The notes under the pieces: generated by a model
The model's input: only the letters and a program-made list of their open reading frames with translations
Told to the model about the DNA's origin: nothing
Databases searched by the model: none
Shown here: piece by piece, positions 20,823 to 29,631 of the stretch
How positions within the stretch are numbered: the first letter of the stretch is position 1
Layout of the letters: each line of letters opens with the position of its first letter
Program-made: the position numbers and the translations under genes
DNA from: Candidatus Omnitrophota bacterium
GTDB lineage: Bacteria; Omnitrophota; Koll11; Duberdicusellales; 4484-171
Direction: 5' to 3'
DNA length: 33,693 nt
Assembly: GCA_030692055.1 (NCBI GenBank)
Contig: JAUYCY010000050.1
Span: 1-33,693, forward strand

Positions 20823-21566
20823 ATGGTAAAAGCAGTAGATACCAGAGAACGGGAAAAGGAAATTCTAAATTTGGTAGTAGAGACCTACATAAAGGAATCT
20901 AAACCAATAAGCTCTACTCATCTTTGCGAGAGGTGTAATTTACCGTATTCTTCAGCTACTGTTCGAAATACAATGGAGAGCTTAGAAAAGAAGGGTTTAC
21001 TTTCACATATCCATACTTCTTCGGGTAGAGTCCCTACTAGAGAAGGGTTTAAGGAGTATGTGGGTAACCTCAAAGAAGAAGAAATGGTTAATCAATATCC
21101 AGTTAGTTTGGATTTTTACGATTCCGCTTCCCACGGTATAGAATGGGTTGCAAATCATGCTCTTGATATACTTGCACAAAGTAGTGGTTACACATCTTTT
21201 ATGGCAATATCCGGCAGAGACGAAAAATTATTTTTTAGAGGCGCGCGTTTTATTTTAGAACAACCGGAGTTTGAAGATATTCACAGAGTTAAAAATTTAT
21301 TTTATACTTTAGAGGTTAAGCTATATCAGCTTCAGGAACTAATGTTTCACTGTTTTAACGAAAATGTAAAGATACTTATCGGTGATGAAATTGGTTTTGA
21401 TGAGATAGCTGAATGTTCTTTGGTAGTTTCCGGTGCGCACGAAAAGAATCTTTCTTTTGCTCTTGCTCTTTTAGGCCCGATGCGTATGGACTATATAAAA
21501 GCAGCATCTTGCTTGTGTTCTACCAAGAATCAACTACGCGAGGTTATAACAGAAGAATGTTTATGA
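20823..21566 (+). CDS. hrcA: Heat-inducible transcription repressor HrcA, short form
   Basis: 247 residues against about 340 in most HrcA proteins. The winged helix is intact: REKEILNLVVETYIKESKPI, then LPYSSATVRNTMESLEKKGL, HIHTSSGRVPTREGFKEYV. The later GAF-like part is reduced but keeps FYTLEVKLYQLQEL and the terminal LALLGPMRMDYIKAASCL motif. It binds the CIRCE site 220 nt upstream, giving an autoregulated operon with grpE, dnaK and dnaJ. No stop or frameshift is evident, so the shortness looks like a compact lineage variant. Confidence 0.92.
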   Translation: MVKAVDTREREKEILNLVVETYIKESKPISSTHLCERCNLPYSSATVRNTMESLEKKGLLSHIHTSSGRVPTREGFKEYVGNLKEEEMVNQYPVSLDFYDSASHGIEWVANHALDILAQSSGYTSFMAISGRDEKLFFRGARFILEQPEFEDIHRVKNLFYTLEVKLYQLQELMFHCFNENVKILIGDEIGFDEIAECSLVVSGAHEKNLSFALALLGPMRMDYIKAASCLCSTKNQLREVITEECL

Positions 21567-21831
21567 ACCCAATCTTTGCCTGCGCTCTGCGCGAGCAAAG
21601 CGTGCCGCAGCCGCATTCATTGGGTCCATCATTAGATTTGATACTTCGACTGTGCTCAGTATCAACCCTGAGCGTAGTCGAATGGGTTGATTGTGAATAT
21701 AAGCATTTTAAAGCAGAGAAAAATTTTATTTCCTAAAATGCTTTGTAACTTTTTTTACCTTGGGAACGTTTGATAGCCTATTATTTGGCAAAACATTATC
21801 GATTACTATAACAGCCTAATGCAAAATCTCG
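21567..21831. repeat. hrcA-grpE spacer with three inverted repeats
   Basis: GAACCCAAT near 21563 pairs with ATTGGGTCC near 21619. TTCGACTGTGCTCAG (21645-21659) pairs with CTGAGCGTAGTCGAA (21668-21682) with two mismatches; this is the widely seen TTCGACTACGCTCAG-type palindrome. AAGCATTTTA (21701-21710) pairs exactly with TAAAATGCTT (21734-21743). No gene is seen. Confidence 0.65.
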
Positions 21832-22446
21832 ATGAAAAACGATAAAGAAAAATTTAAAGAGCATTTGCCTAAAGAAGAAGAAAGCAAAGAGGAAGTTAAT
21901 ATTGCTCAAGATGTATCTAAAGAGCAAAAAGAGGATAAGCGAGATTACGCTGCCTTATGGGATAAATATATGCGCACCTGCGCGGATTTTGATAACGCGC
22001 GTAAACGCTGGGATAAAGAAAAAGATGATATAGTAAGATTTTCAGAAGCTTCTCTTCTTCGCGAGCTTCTTGTGGTTGTGGATGAAGTTGAACAGGCACT
22101 TAAGATGATAAAGGAGCATTCTAACATTGAAGAGATTACGAAAGGCTTAGAAATGACTTATAATAATTTTATGAACGTTCTTAAAAAAAGAGGATTGAAA
22201 TCCATAGAGGCTGTGGGTAGGGATTTTGATCCACATTTGCACGAAATAATAGCAAGTAAGGAAGTTGAAGACAATATTATAAAGCCGATAGTTCTGGAAG
22301 AAATTCAAAAAGGATATACGTTTGAAAATAAATTATTGAGAACGGCAAAAGTTATTGTGGGAATCAAAAAACAGAGTACAGAAAACAGAGAACAGATGCC
22401 AGAAGAGAAAGAGCAGAAAATAGAGGATAAAAAATCTGAACTCTAA
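21832..22446 (+). CDS. grpE: Nucleotide exchange factor GrpE
   Basis: 204 residues. An acidic, Lys/Glu-rich N-terminus leads into the long coiled coil (YAALWDKYMRTCADFDNARK) and the beta domain (GRDFDPHLHEIIASKEVED, ILEEIQKGYTF-like, RTAKVIVG). It releases ADP from DnaK. The C-terminal 20 residues or so after KVIVGIKKQ (ENREQMPEEKEQKIEDK) come from CAGA-type short repeats and extend beyond the usual end. The second gene of the CIRCE operon. Confidence 0.94.
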   Translation: MKNDKEKFKEHLPKEEESKEEVNIAQDVSKEQKEDKRDYAALWDKYMRTCADFDNARKRWDKEKDDIVRFSEASLLRELLVVVDEVEQALKMIKEHSNIEEITKGLEMTYNNFMNVLKKRGLKSIEAVGRDFDPHLHEIIASKEVEDNIIKPIVLEEIQKGYTFENKLLRTAKVIVGIKKQSTENREQMPEEKEQKIEDKKSEL

Positions 22447-22484
22447 TTTCTGATGTCTGACTTCTGAATAGTGAGGAGGTTACA

Positions 22485-24422
22485 ATGGCACGCGTAATAG
22501 GAATTGATTTAGGAACTTCTAATTCAGCGGCAGCGGTTATGGAAGGCGATAGACCGGTAATTATCCCTTCTGCGGAAGGAGCAGGGGTAGCCAGCGGTAA
22601 GGCTTTTCCTTCTTTTGTTGCTTTTACTAAAGACGAGCAACGTTTGGTCGGTGAACCGGCAAAACGACAAGCTTCAATAAATCCCGAGGGAACAATATTC
22701 GCGGCTAAGCGTAAAATGGGCACTGACCATAAATTTAATGTGCACGGTAAAGAATATACACCGCAACAAATTTCCGCGTTTATTTTACAAAAAATTAAAC
22801 AAGACGCAGAAGCGTATTTAGGGGATAAGGTTGAAGAAGCGGTTGTTACCTGTCCCGCTTATTTTGACGATAACCAGCGCCAGGCGACAAAAGATGCCGG
22901 CGAAATAGCCGGTTTAAAAGTTTTAAGAATCATCAATGAACCTACTGCTGCATGTTTAGCTTACGGGCTGGAAAAGGCAGGGAAGGAATTAAAAATTCTA
23001 GTATTTGACTTTGGCGGTGGAACACTTGACGTCACCATTATGGAAATGTGGAAAGAGGGCGGTTTTAAGGTTATGGCTACCAGCGGTGATACTCAGCTTG
23101 GCGGAACCGACATGGATAATGTGTTGATAGATTACATCGTCAAAGAGTTTAAACGCGATACCGGCATTGATCTGAAAAATGATAAAATGGCGATACAAAG
23201 AGTGCGCGAGGCAGTGGAGAAGGCAAAAGTTGAGCTGTCTAGCACGCTGACTACAGATATTAATTTGCCTTTTATTACCGCTGACGCTAGCGGGCCAAAA
23301 CATTTAACTATGAGTATTAACCGCGCTAAGCTTGAAGAATTGGTGGGTTCTATCGTTGAGCGTTGCCGCGGCCCGCTTGAGAGAGCATTAAAAGATGCAA
23401 AGGCAGCTTTTGAGAAAGAAGGTGTAAGTTTTGGCGATAAGGATGTGGACAAAATTATCATGGTGGGTGGACCGACCAGAATGCCAATTGTGCAGAAATT
23501 TGTTGAGGATTATTTTGGTAAGAAAATAGAGCGCGGTATTGACCCAATGGAGTGCGTTGCGCTGGGCGCAGCAGTACAAGCCGCGATCATCAAGGGCGAC
23601 GTAAAAGATGTACTACTTTTAGATGTTACCCCGCTTTCTCTAGGTATTGAGACCTTGGGCGGAGTGAACACAAAACTTATTGACAGAAATACAACCATAC
23701 CTACACGAAAGAGCCAGATTTTTTCTACCGCTGCGGACAACCAAACAGCAGTTACTATTAGGGTTATTCAGGGTGAGAGGCAAATGGCTGACGCAGAGGG
23801 TAACGTTGAACTCGGCAGATTTGATTTAGTAGGTATTCCGGCAGCGGCGCGCGGCATTCCGCAAATAGAGGTTACTTTTGATATTGATGCTAACGGCATA
23901 GTCCATGTTACCGCTAAGGATACGGGAACCGGTAAGGAGCAATCAATACGAATAACCGCCCCGCACAAATTATCTAAAGAAGCAATCGATAAGATGGTGC
24001 ACGATGCAGAAAAGTTTGCCGCTGAAGATGCTAGAAAGAAAGAAGAAGTAGAAACTATTAACCAGGCCGATAATTTAGTTTATGCGACGGAAAAATCTCT
24101 TAAAGATTATGGCGACAAGGTCAGTCAGGGCGAACGCGCTGACATCGAAGCTAGAATTAATGATTTAAAAACAGCGGTTAAGGATAAAAACATTGATAGG
24201 ATTAAGAAGGGAATGGAAGATTTAACTAAAGCAGCGCACAAATTAGCCGAAGAAATTTACAAACAAGCAGCGCAAAAGAAACAACAAGCCGGTCAACAAG
24301 GACAGAGGGCAGATGACAGAAGCCAGAAGGCAGAAGACGGGGATCAGCAAGCAGAGGAAGAGCCCAAAGTTAAGAAAGAAGATATTATTGACGCTGACTT
24401 TAAGGAAGAAGATAAGAAATAA
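22485..24422 (+). CDS. dnaK: Molecular chaperone DnaK (Hsp70)
   Basis: 645 residues, full length. The ATPase domain has [28 protein letters not shown] and [11 protein letters not shown]. The linker reads [16 protein letters not shown], followed by the substrate-binding domain with the [12 protein letters not shown] strand and a helical lid. The C-terminal tail between [20 protein letters not shown] and the final [11 protein letters not shown] contains residues encoded by a CAGA-rich repeat, while the conserved EEVD-like acidic end remains. AGGAGGT lies 6 nt before the ATG. It works with GrpE and DnaJ encoded on each side. Confidence 0.98.
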   Translation: MARVIGIDLGTSNSAAAVMEGDRPVIIPSAEGAGVASGKAFPSFVAFTKDEQRLVGEPAKRQASINPEGTIFAAKRKMGTDHKFNVHGKEYTPQQISAFILQKIKQDAEAYLGDKVEEAVVTCPAYFDDNQRQATKDAGEIAGLKVLRIINEPTAACLAYGLEKAGKELKILVFDFGGGTLDVTIMEMWKEGGFKVMATSGDTQLGGTDMDNVLIDYIVKEFKRDTGIDLKNDKMAIQRVREAVEKAKVELSSTLTTDINLPFITADASGPKHLTMSINRAKLEELVGSIVERCRGPLERALKDAKAAFEKEGVSFGDKDVDKIIMVGGPTRMPIVQKFVEDYFGKKIERGIDPMECVALGAAVQAAIIKGDVKDVLLLDVTPLSLGIETLGGVNTKLIDRNTTIPTRKSQIFSTAADNQTAVTIRVIQGERQMADAEGNVELGRFDLVGIPAAARGIPQIEVTFDIDANGIVHVTAKDTGTGKEQSIRITAPHKLSKEAIDKMVHDAEKFAAEDARKKEEVETINQADNLVYATEKSLKDYGDKVSQGERADIEARINDLKTAVKDKNIDRIKKGMEDLTKAAHKLAEEIYKQAAQKKQQAGQQGQRADDRSQKAEDGDQQAEEEPKVKKEDIIDADFKEEDKK

Positions 24423-24423
24423 C

Positions 24424-24507
24424 GATGGACGTGGGACGTAAGACGTAGGACGAATTTTAATCGTCTCTCGTCCGAGCGTAAGCGGACATCCTTCATCCTA
24501 CGTAAAT
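24424..24507. repeat. GACGTGGGACG-type repeat between dnaK and dnaJ
   Basis: Units like GGACGTGGGACGTAAGACG and their inverse CATCCTTCATCCTACG. The same unit in reverse orientation (CGTCCCACGTCCTTCGTCCC) is read in frame in miaB near 14557-14587. Confidence 0.7.
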
Positions 24508-25623
24508 ATGATGAGTACACAAAGAGATTATTACGAAATTATTGGATTGCAGAAGAGTGCTTCTGTGGAGGAGATAAAAAAAGCCTACAGGCAGCTTGTT
24601 ATGCAATATCATCCTGACCGTGTCCCGCCAGAAAAGAAAAAAGAAGCAGAGGAAAAGTTTAAAGAATTATCCGAGGCTTACGCGGTATTGAGCGATCCGC
24701 AAAAGAAAGAGCTTTACGACCGTTACGGCCATTCCGGAGTGGATTCACGTTATTCCACGGAAGATATTTTTAGAAGCGCGAACTTCTCCGACATATTTGG
24801 AAATATGCGCGGCGGTTCTGATTTTGGCAGTGTCTTTGAGGATATTTTCTCAGATTTAGGATTTGATGTGGTTGGCGGCGCGGGGCACAGAGGTGGTGGC
24901 CGCAGAAGGCATGGCGAAGATATCCACTATGAAATTTCCGTAACGCTTGAAGAGGCAAGTTTTGGCGCAGAAAAAGAAATTTCTTTTTATCGTTATGAAA
25001 ATTGCCCCCAGTGTAAAGGCACGGGCGCGCAGCCCGGTTCAAAAAAAGAAACGTGCCATACCTGTAGAGGTAGAGGCGTTGTTTCCAGCGGTATGGGGTT
25101 TATCAGTTTTTCGCAAACTTGTCCAGCTTGTCGAGGCGAAGGCGAAGTTATAAAGAGCCGCTGCAATAAGTGTTCCGGTGAGGCAAGAGTCAAAATAAAG
25201 AAGAATGTTAAAGTGACCATACCGCAAGGGGTAGATACGGGTTCAGTTTTACGGCTAAGAGAGGAAGGTAATTTTGGCCCGGGGGGTTTCGGAGATTTAT
25301 ACCTGCATATTGAAGTAAAACCTCACCAAACCTTTACGCGAGAAGGAGATGATATTAGATGTAAAGCAAGGGTGAGCATTTTCAAGGTGCTTTTAGGTGG
25401 GGAAATAGAAGTACCGACATTAGCCAGCAGCGCAAAGATGAATGTTCCAGCAGGAACACAGCCCAATGCTATTTTTCGGTTAAAAGGCAAAGGCATAGCC
25501 AATTTACGTACTAAAAGGTTAGGCGATCAACTTGTAGAGGTAGAAGTGGAAATTCCAAAAAAATTATCTTTGCGCGAAAGGAATCTTCTCGTAGAATTAG
25601 CCAAAGAAAGAGGAGACTTATAA
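24508..25623 (+). CDS. dnaJ: Chaperone protein DnaJ (Hsp40)
   Basis: 371 residues. The J domain (YYEIIGLQKSASVEEIKKAY, HPD at 35-37) stimulates DnaK ATPase. A Gly/Phe-rich section follows, then four zinc-binding repeats CPQCKGTG, CHTCRGRG, CPACRGEG and CNKCSGEA (the last ends in Ala rather than Gly), then the C-terminal client-binding domains (IPQGVDTGSVLRLREEGNFG). Two ATGs stand in a row at the start. It is the last gene of the CIRCE operon. Confidence 0.96.
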   Translation: MMSTQRDYYEIIGLQKSASVEEIKKAYRQLVMQYHPDRVPPEKKKEAEEKFKELSEAYAVLSDPQKKELYDRYGHSGVDSRYSTEDIFRSANFSDIFGNMRGGSDFGSVFEDIFSDLGFDVVGGAGHRGGGRRRHGEDIHYEISVTLEEASFGAEKEISFYRYENCPQCKGTGAQPGSKKETCHTCRGRGVVSSGMGFISFSQTCPACRGEGEVIKSRCNKCSGEARVKIKKNVKVTIPQGVDTGSVLRLREEGNFGPGGFGDLYLHIEVKPHQTFTREGDDIRCKARVSIFKVLLGGEIEVPTLASSAKMNVPAGTQPNAIFRLKGKGIANLRTKRLGDQLVEVEVEIPKKLSLRERNLLVELAKERGDL

Positions 25624-25825
25624 AATAAAAAATCAAATATCAAAATGACAATGCAAAATTTAAATAGAAATAACCAAATCCCAAGAAACAATAACCAAAT
25701 AAATTCCAATGACCAATTCCCAATAATCAAACAATTTTTCTGTTTGGTGATTGTATCTTGGTTATTGGTAATTTTTCATTTTAATATGTAATTTTGATTT
25801 TTTCATTTTAATTTTTGATTTAAGG
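25624..25825. repeat. About 200-bp imperfect palindrome, copy 1
   Basis: The left half is rich in AATAACCAA and CAAGAAACAAT; the right half is its rough reverse complement (TTGTATCTTGGTTATTGG, TTTTGATTTTTTCATTTTAA). A related copy is at 28300-28510 and a fragment at about 20075. No gene is seen. Confidence 0.75.
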
Positions 25826-25830
25826 AAAGT

Positions 25831-26070
25831 ATGCCTACATACGATTACGAATGTTTAAAATGCGGTAAGATAAGCGAAGCATTTCATAAAATAAACGATC
25901 GGCCACTAAAAGAATGCCCTCATTGTAAAGGGAAAGTAAAAAAACTAATTAGCAGCGGCAGCGGTTTAATTTTTAAGGGCAGCGGTTTTTATATCACCGA
26001 TTATAAAAAGAAAAAGCCTTCGCAAAGCCAAGAAAAAAAATCTCCCAAGAAAGAAGGCAGCAGTAAATAA
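25831..26070 (+). CDS. FmdB-family zinc ribbon protein
   Basis: 79 residues. MPTYDYECLKCGKISEAFHK with C8, C11, C29 and C32 forms a zinc ribbon of the FmdB/CxxC_CxxC_SSSS type. The serine-rich ISSGSGLIFKGSGFYITDYK follows, then a Lys/Ser tail. The role is uncertain; some members are thought to regulate amidase or formamidase genes. Its stop overlaps the start of the DUF1015 gene (TAATGG), a frequent pairing that suggests co-expression. Confidence 0.92.
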   Translation: MPTYDYECLKCGKISEAFHKINDRPLKECPHCKGKVKKLISSGSGLIFKGSGFYITDYKKKKPSQSQEKKSPKKEGSSK

Positions 26071-27272
26071 TGGCACATACGTTAAAACCTTTAAGCGCCA
26101 CCCATTACAACCAGTCTATCATCAAGGATTTATCTTTGGTAACTTGCCCTCCTTATGATGTGATTAATAAGAAGCAGGAATTTGCCTTAAAGCATAAATC
26201 TCCCTATAATTTCTGTAATGTTTTACTTACCGATAACGGGAACTATAAAGAGCTGGGAAAACGTTTTAGGCAATGGATTAGCGAAAATATATTGATTGAT
26301 GACGCAAAAGAAAGTCTTTATCTCTACGAGCAAAAATTTAAGATGGACGGTAAGAAATATTCGCGTTTTGGAATATTGACACTTTTAAAAATGGATGGCA
26401 AGGGCGCTATTTTTCCTCATGAATATACATTAAAAGCACCAAAGGAAGACAGAAAGAAGATAATTAGAGAGGTAAAAGCTAATTTGAGCCCCATTTTTGT
26501 GATTGCGCCGAAATCATTAAAAACTTTAGCTAAAATTCATGAATATTATTCTAAAAAGAAATCTTTTGTAGCCTTCAAGGATAGCGACGGTAACGATAAC
26601 AAGGTATGGAAGATTAATGATAGGGTAACAATAGAGCGCATTTGCAACGAATTCGATGGGCATAAACTTGTAATTGCTGACGGCCATCATCGTTTTGAGG
26701 TATCATACGGTTATTATAAGAAGAATAAGAACCGCTTTAAGGATTTAAATTATATCTTAGCCTACGTAACTGACGCGCAGAAAGGCCTTGTGATTCTTCC
26801 AACGCACAGGATAGTTTCTGTTAAGAATATAGCGGCTGTAATGGATAAACTGCGTGAATATTTTGATATAAAGAAGGTAGACGAAAAAGATTTAGAGGAA
26901 AAATTAAAGCACACAAAGGGATTTTGTTTCGGAGTGTATCATGCGGACAATTTTCATTTTATTAAATTGAAAAGTGAACGTATTTTAGATAAAATATTCA
27001 AAGGCTCGGTATATAGAAAGCTGGATACTTATCTTTTGCATCAGTTTGTTTTTCCGATCTGTGGCATCGAGGGGGATGTTCAATATACACATAACATTGC
27101 CGAAGCAAAGAAAATAGCGGCTCGCGATAAAACCGCATTCATATTAAAGCCTACAGCGTTAGGTGATGTTTTTAAGATTGCAAACCAAGGTTATAGGCTC
27201 CCACAGAAATCCACCTATTTTTACCCTAAGGTATCTAGCGGGATTGTGGTGAGGAGATTTGAAAAACGCTAA
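26070..27272 (+). CDS. DUF1015 family protein (SerK-like)
   Basis: 400 residues, typical length. VTCPPYDVINKKQEF at the N-terminus, GAIFPHEYTLKAPKEDR and ADGHHRFEVSYGY (D204, H206, H207, R208) are DUF1015 hallmarks. The family is related to archaeal ADP-dependent serine kinase SerK and has a ParB/sulfiredoxin-type fold. It may phosphorylate free serine or a similar small molecule; activity in this organism is inference. It is overlapped by the FmdB gene upstream and followed by repeats and accD. Confidence 0.88.
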   Translation: MAHTLKPLSATHYNQSIIKDLSLVTCPPYDVINKKQEFALKHKSPYNFCNVLLTDNGNYKELGKRFRQWISENILIDDAKESLYLYEQKFKMDGKKYSRFGILTLLKMDGKGAIFPHEYTLKAPKEDRKKIIREVKANLSPIFVIAPKSLKTLAKIHEYYSKKKSFVAFKDSDGNDNKVWKINDRVTIERICNEFDGHKLVIADGHHRFEVSYGYYKKNKNRFKDLNYILAYVTDAQKGLVILPTHRIVSVKNIAAVMDKLREYFDIKKVDEKDLEEKLKHTKGFCFGVYHADNFHFIKLKSERILDKIFKGSVYRKLDTYLLHQFVFPICGIEGDVQYTHNIAEAKKIAARDKTAFILKPTALGDVFKIANQGYRLPQKSTYFYPKVSSGIVVRRFEKR

Positions 27273-27336
27273 TTCACGCGAATAATATTATTAGCGGAAA
27301 TTCGCGTTGCGATTAGCGAAAATTAGCGTTAAATAT
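27273..27336. repeat. GCGAATAA/TTAGCG short repeat before accD
   Basis: ACGCGAATAATATTATTAGC, then AAATTCGCGTTGCGATTAGC and GAAAATTAGCGTTAAAT. The last unit nearly repeats the one in front of miaA (17299-17318). Confidence 0.6.
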
Positions 27337-27338
27337 GA

Positions 27339-27439
27339 ACCCCGTTAGACCTTTAGTACTTTAAGAGTTTAACGGGTGGTTTCAACCAAAATTATTTTTG
27401 TTTAAGTATCGTATGAAATTTATGGAGGTCTAACGGGGT
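27339..27439 (+). promoter_or_regulatory. Inverted repeat burying the accD ribosome binding site and start codon
   Basis: ACCCCGTTAGACCT (27339-27352) is the exact reverse complement of AGGTCTAACGGGGT (27426-27439). The right arm contains part of the Shine-Dalgarno GGAGG (27424-27428) and the first two bases of the GTG start at 27438. In RNA the stem would block initiation. The 73-nt loop contains a further ACGGGTGGTTTCAACC hairpin. It could be a cis-regulatory switch or a palindromic insertion that happened to supply the start region. Confidence 0.65.
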
Positions 27440-28277
27440 GAAGATATTCAAGAGGCCATTTCGTTACACGCTTGCCAGAAAGAGAAAAGAAATTCCCGAC
27501 GGATTATGGAGTAAATGCCCAGGTTGTGGGCATGTAATATTTAATAAGATTCTGCAGGAGAATCATAAGGTTTGCCCAAGATGCAATTACCATTTTACTC
27601 TTACCTGCTGGGAAAGGGTAGATTTATTGGTTGATAAAGATACATTTATAGAGTTTTACAAAGACATGGAGTCTTTGGACCCCTTAGAATTTGCCGGGCC
27701 AAAGGCATACAAGGATAAGCTTAAAGAGGAGATGGAGGCGACCGGTTTAAAGGAGGCAATAATAGTTGGAGAAGCTAAGATAGACAAAAAGGCTACCGCT
27801 TTGGGCGTGACGGATTCACGTTTCATTATGGGTTCAATGGGTTCGGTGGTAGGCGAAAAGATTGCTCGCCTCATCGAATATGCCATTGAGAAGAAATTGC
27901 CGGTAATTATTGTTTCCGGTTCCGGCGGCGGAGCAAGAATGTATGAAGGTTTAATCAGCCTTATGCAGATGGCAAAGACAAGCGGAGCTCTTTCTCTTCT
28001 CAAGAAACAAAATTTACCTTTCATTTCTATTCTCACCCACCCCACAATGGCAGGCGTTATGGCTTCATTCGCTGGCTTGGGAGATGTTATTATCGCTGAG
28101 CCTGGAGCTTTAATCGGTTTTACCGGGCCAAGGGTAATAAAACAGACGATAAAACAGGATTTGCCTAAGGGGTTTCAGACCTCAGAGTTTAATTTAGAGC
28201 ATGGGATGATTGATATGGTTATTCATCGCAAAGACCTGAAATCAACTATATCAAAATTATTATTTTATTTGGCTTGA
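27438..28277 (+). CDS. accD: Acetyl-CoA carboxylase carboxyltransferase subunit beta
   Basis: 279 residues, normal for AccD. The zinc ribbon has C27, C30, C46 and C49 (LWSKCPGCGHVIF ... VCPRCNYHF). The carboxyltransferase core contains SGSGGGARMYEGL and LTHPTMAGVMASFAGLGDV, then EPGALIGFTGPRVI. With AccA it moves the carboxyl group from biotin to acetyl-CoA, the first step of fatty acid synthesis. GTG is the only start that keeps the N-terminus and has GGAGG at the right distance. accA is not in the window. Confidence 0.97.
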   Translation: MKIFKRPFRYTLARKRKEIPDGLWSKCPGCGHVIFNKILQENHKVCPRCNYHFTLTCWERVDLLVDKDTFIEFYKDMESLDPLEFAGPKAYKDKLKEEMEATGLKEAIIVGEAKIDKKATALGVTDSRFIMGSMGSVVGEKIARLIEYAIEKKLPVIIVSGSGGGARMYEGLISLMQMAKTSGALSLLKKQNLPFISILTHPTMAGVMASFAGLGDVIIAEPGALIGFTGPRVIKQTIKQDLPKGFQTSEFNLEHGMIDMVIHRKDLKSTISKLLFYLA

Positions 28278-28299
28278 CATAGCTTTATTAAAAAATTAA

Positions 28300-28510
28300 A
28301 ATTATACAATATTATTTTAAATAACCAATCACCAAGAAACGATAACCAAATAATGACCAATAACCAAATTTTCCGCCAAAGTTGGGTTTCTGCCCATCCG
28401 CCAGAGCGGCGCCTGCGGCGGAAAATAACCAAACAAGATAGCGGTGGTTTGTTTGGTTATTGGTATTTGAGATTTGACTATTGTTTGTATCTTGTATCTT
28501 GGTTATTCAT
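28300..28510. repeat. About 200-bp imperfect palindrome, copy 2
   Basis: AAATAACCAATCACCAAG on the left mirrors CTTGTATCTTGGTTATTC on the right. The centre has a GC-rich hairpin (CCGCCAGAGCGGCG and GCCTGCGGCGG). Related to 25624-25825. The right end runs up to 17 nt before the ABC gene. No gene is seen. Confidence 0.75.
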
Positions 28511-28527
28511 TTTTTTTAATAAATAGC

Positions 28528-29631
28528 ATGGCACAAGTAAGCCTAAAAAATGTAGTTAAGAGTTATAACGGCAACGTGCCGGCAGTAAAAGACGTCAGCC
28601 TGGGCGTTGAGAATAAAGAGTTTTTAGTTTTACTTGGCCCCTCCGGATGCGGTAAATCTACAACGTTGCGAATGGTTGCCGGCCTTGAGATGCCTACCAA
28701 AGGCGAAATTTATATAGCCGACAGGTTAGTTAATAATGTTCCTGCTAAAGATAGGAATATAGCAATGGTTTTTCAAAATTATGCGCTTTACCCGCATATG
28801 AATGTCTATGATAATATGGCATTCGCTTTAAGGCTGCGTAGTTACGCCAAAAGCGACATTGAGAAACGTGTAAAGGAAGCAGCGCAAATTTTAAGTATAA
28901 CCCACCTTTTAGAGAGAAAACCGCGAGAGCTTTCTGGAGGTGAACGTCAACGCGTTGCCGTGGGTAGAGCCATAGTGCGAAAACCCATTGTTTTCCTTTT
29001 TGACGAGCCTTTAAGTAACTTAGATGCTAAACTACGCGTACAGATGCGTACTGAAATTCATAAGCTGCATTTAAAAATTCAAACAACTATGATGTATGTT
29101 ACTCATGATCAAACAGAAGCCATGACCTTGGGCGATAGGATTGCTGTAATGAAGGACGGGAACTTGCTGCAACTTAATAGCCCCTTGAATGTTTATAACA
29201 ACCCCGTGAATAAATTTGTAGCCGGATTCATTGGCTCTCCGCCGATGAATTTTATGAAGGGTAAGGTCATTAAAAAGAACAACGCTTTATATTTTAATGA
29301 AGGCAATTTTCAAATAAAAATATTAGAGGGGATGTATAATAAGCTAAATAATTACATAGATAAAGAAATTATATTTGGCATAAGGCCTGAAAATATCTAC
29401 GATAAGCTTTTCGCCTCTAATGCGACTCCTGAGAATACCGTACGGGTAGTATGTGATGTCGTAGAGACGATGGGTTCCGAAAATTATATTTATCTTTCTA
29501 CCGGTAAGCATATCTGTGTTTGTGTTGCAGACGCATCTAACATCCCAGCCATAGGAAGCATGATAGAGGTTGTCTTTGATATGAAGAGGGTTCATTTTTT
29601 TAACTCTTCTACAGAAGAAACCATTGTATAA
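28528..29631 (+). CDS. Sugar ABC transporter ATP-binding protein, MalK/UgpC type
   Basis: 367 residues. Walker A GPSGCGKST (37-45), signature LSGGE (135-139), Walker B FLFDEP, then the H-loop in YVTHDQTEAM. A C-terminal TOBE region (GIRPENIYDKLF, VCDVVETMGSENYIYL) is typical of CUT1 ATPases such as MalK and UgpC. It powers uptake of sugars or glycerol phosphate. I chose ATG 28528 because an upstream in-frame extension to 28474 reads repeat DNA. No permease or binding protein is adjacent, so it probably serves transporters encoded elsewhere. It overlaps the next gene by 8 nt. Confidence 0.93.
   Translation: MAQVSLKNVVKSYNGNVPAVKDVSLGVENKEFLVLLGPSGCGKSTTLRMVAGLEMPTKGEIYIADRLVNNVPAKDRNIAMVFQNYALYPHMNVYDNMAFALRLRSYAKSDIEKRVKEAAQILSITHLLERKPRELSGGERQRVAVGRAIVRKPIVFLFDEPLSNLDAKLRVQMRTEIHKLHLKIQTTMMYVTHDQTEAMTLGDRIAVMKDGNLLQLNSPLNVYNNPVNKFVAGFIGSPPMNFMKGKVIKKNNALYFNEGNFQIKILEGMYNKLNNYIDKEIIFGIRPENIYDKLFASNATPENTVRVVCDVVETMGSENYIYLSTGKHICVCVADASNIPAIGSMIEVVFDMKRVHFFNSSTEETIV

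Noticed and set aside
21413..21736. 107-codon + strand frame overlapping the hrcA end
   Set aside because: It is out of frame with hrcA and its second half translates the TTCGACT palindrome.
22364..23968. Minus-strand frames opposite dnaK
   Set aside because: Shadow frames from the codon bias of dnaK; the sense gene is unmistakable.
28474..28527. N-terminal extension of the ABC ATPase
   Set aside because: The 18 residues are a reading of the palindromic repeat; MAQVSLKNV is the normal MalK-type start.
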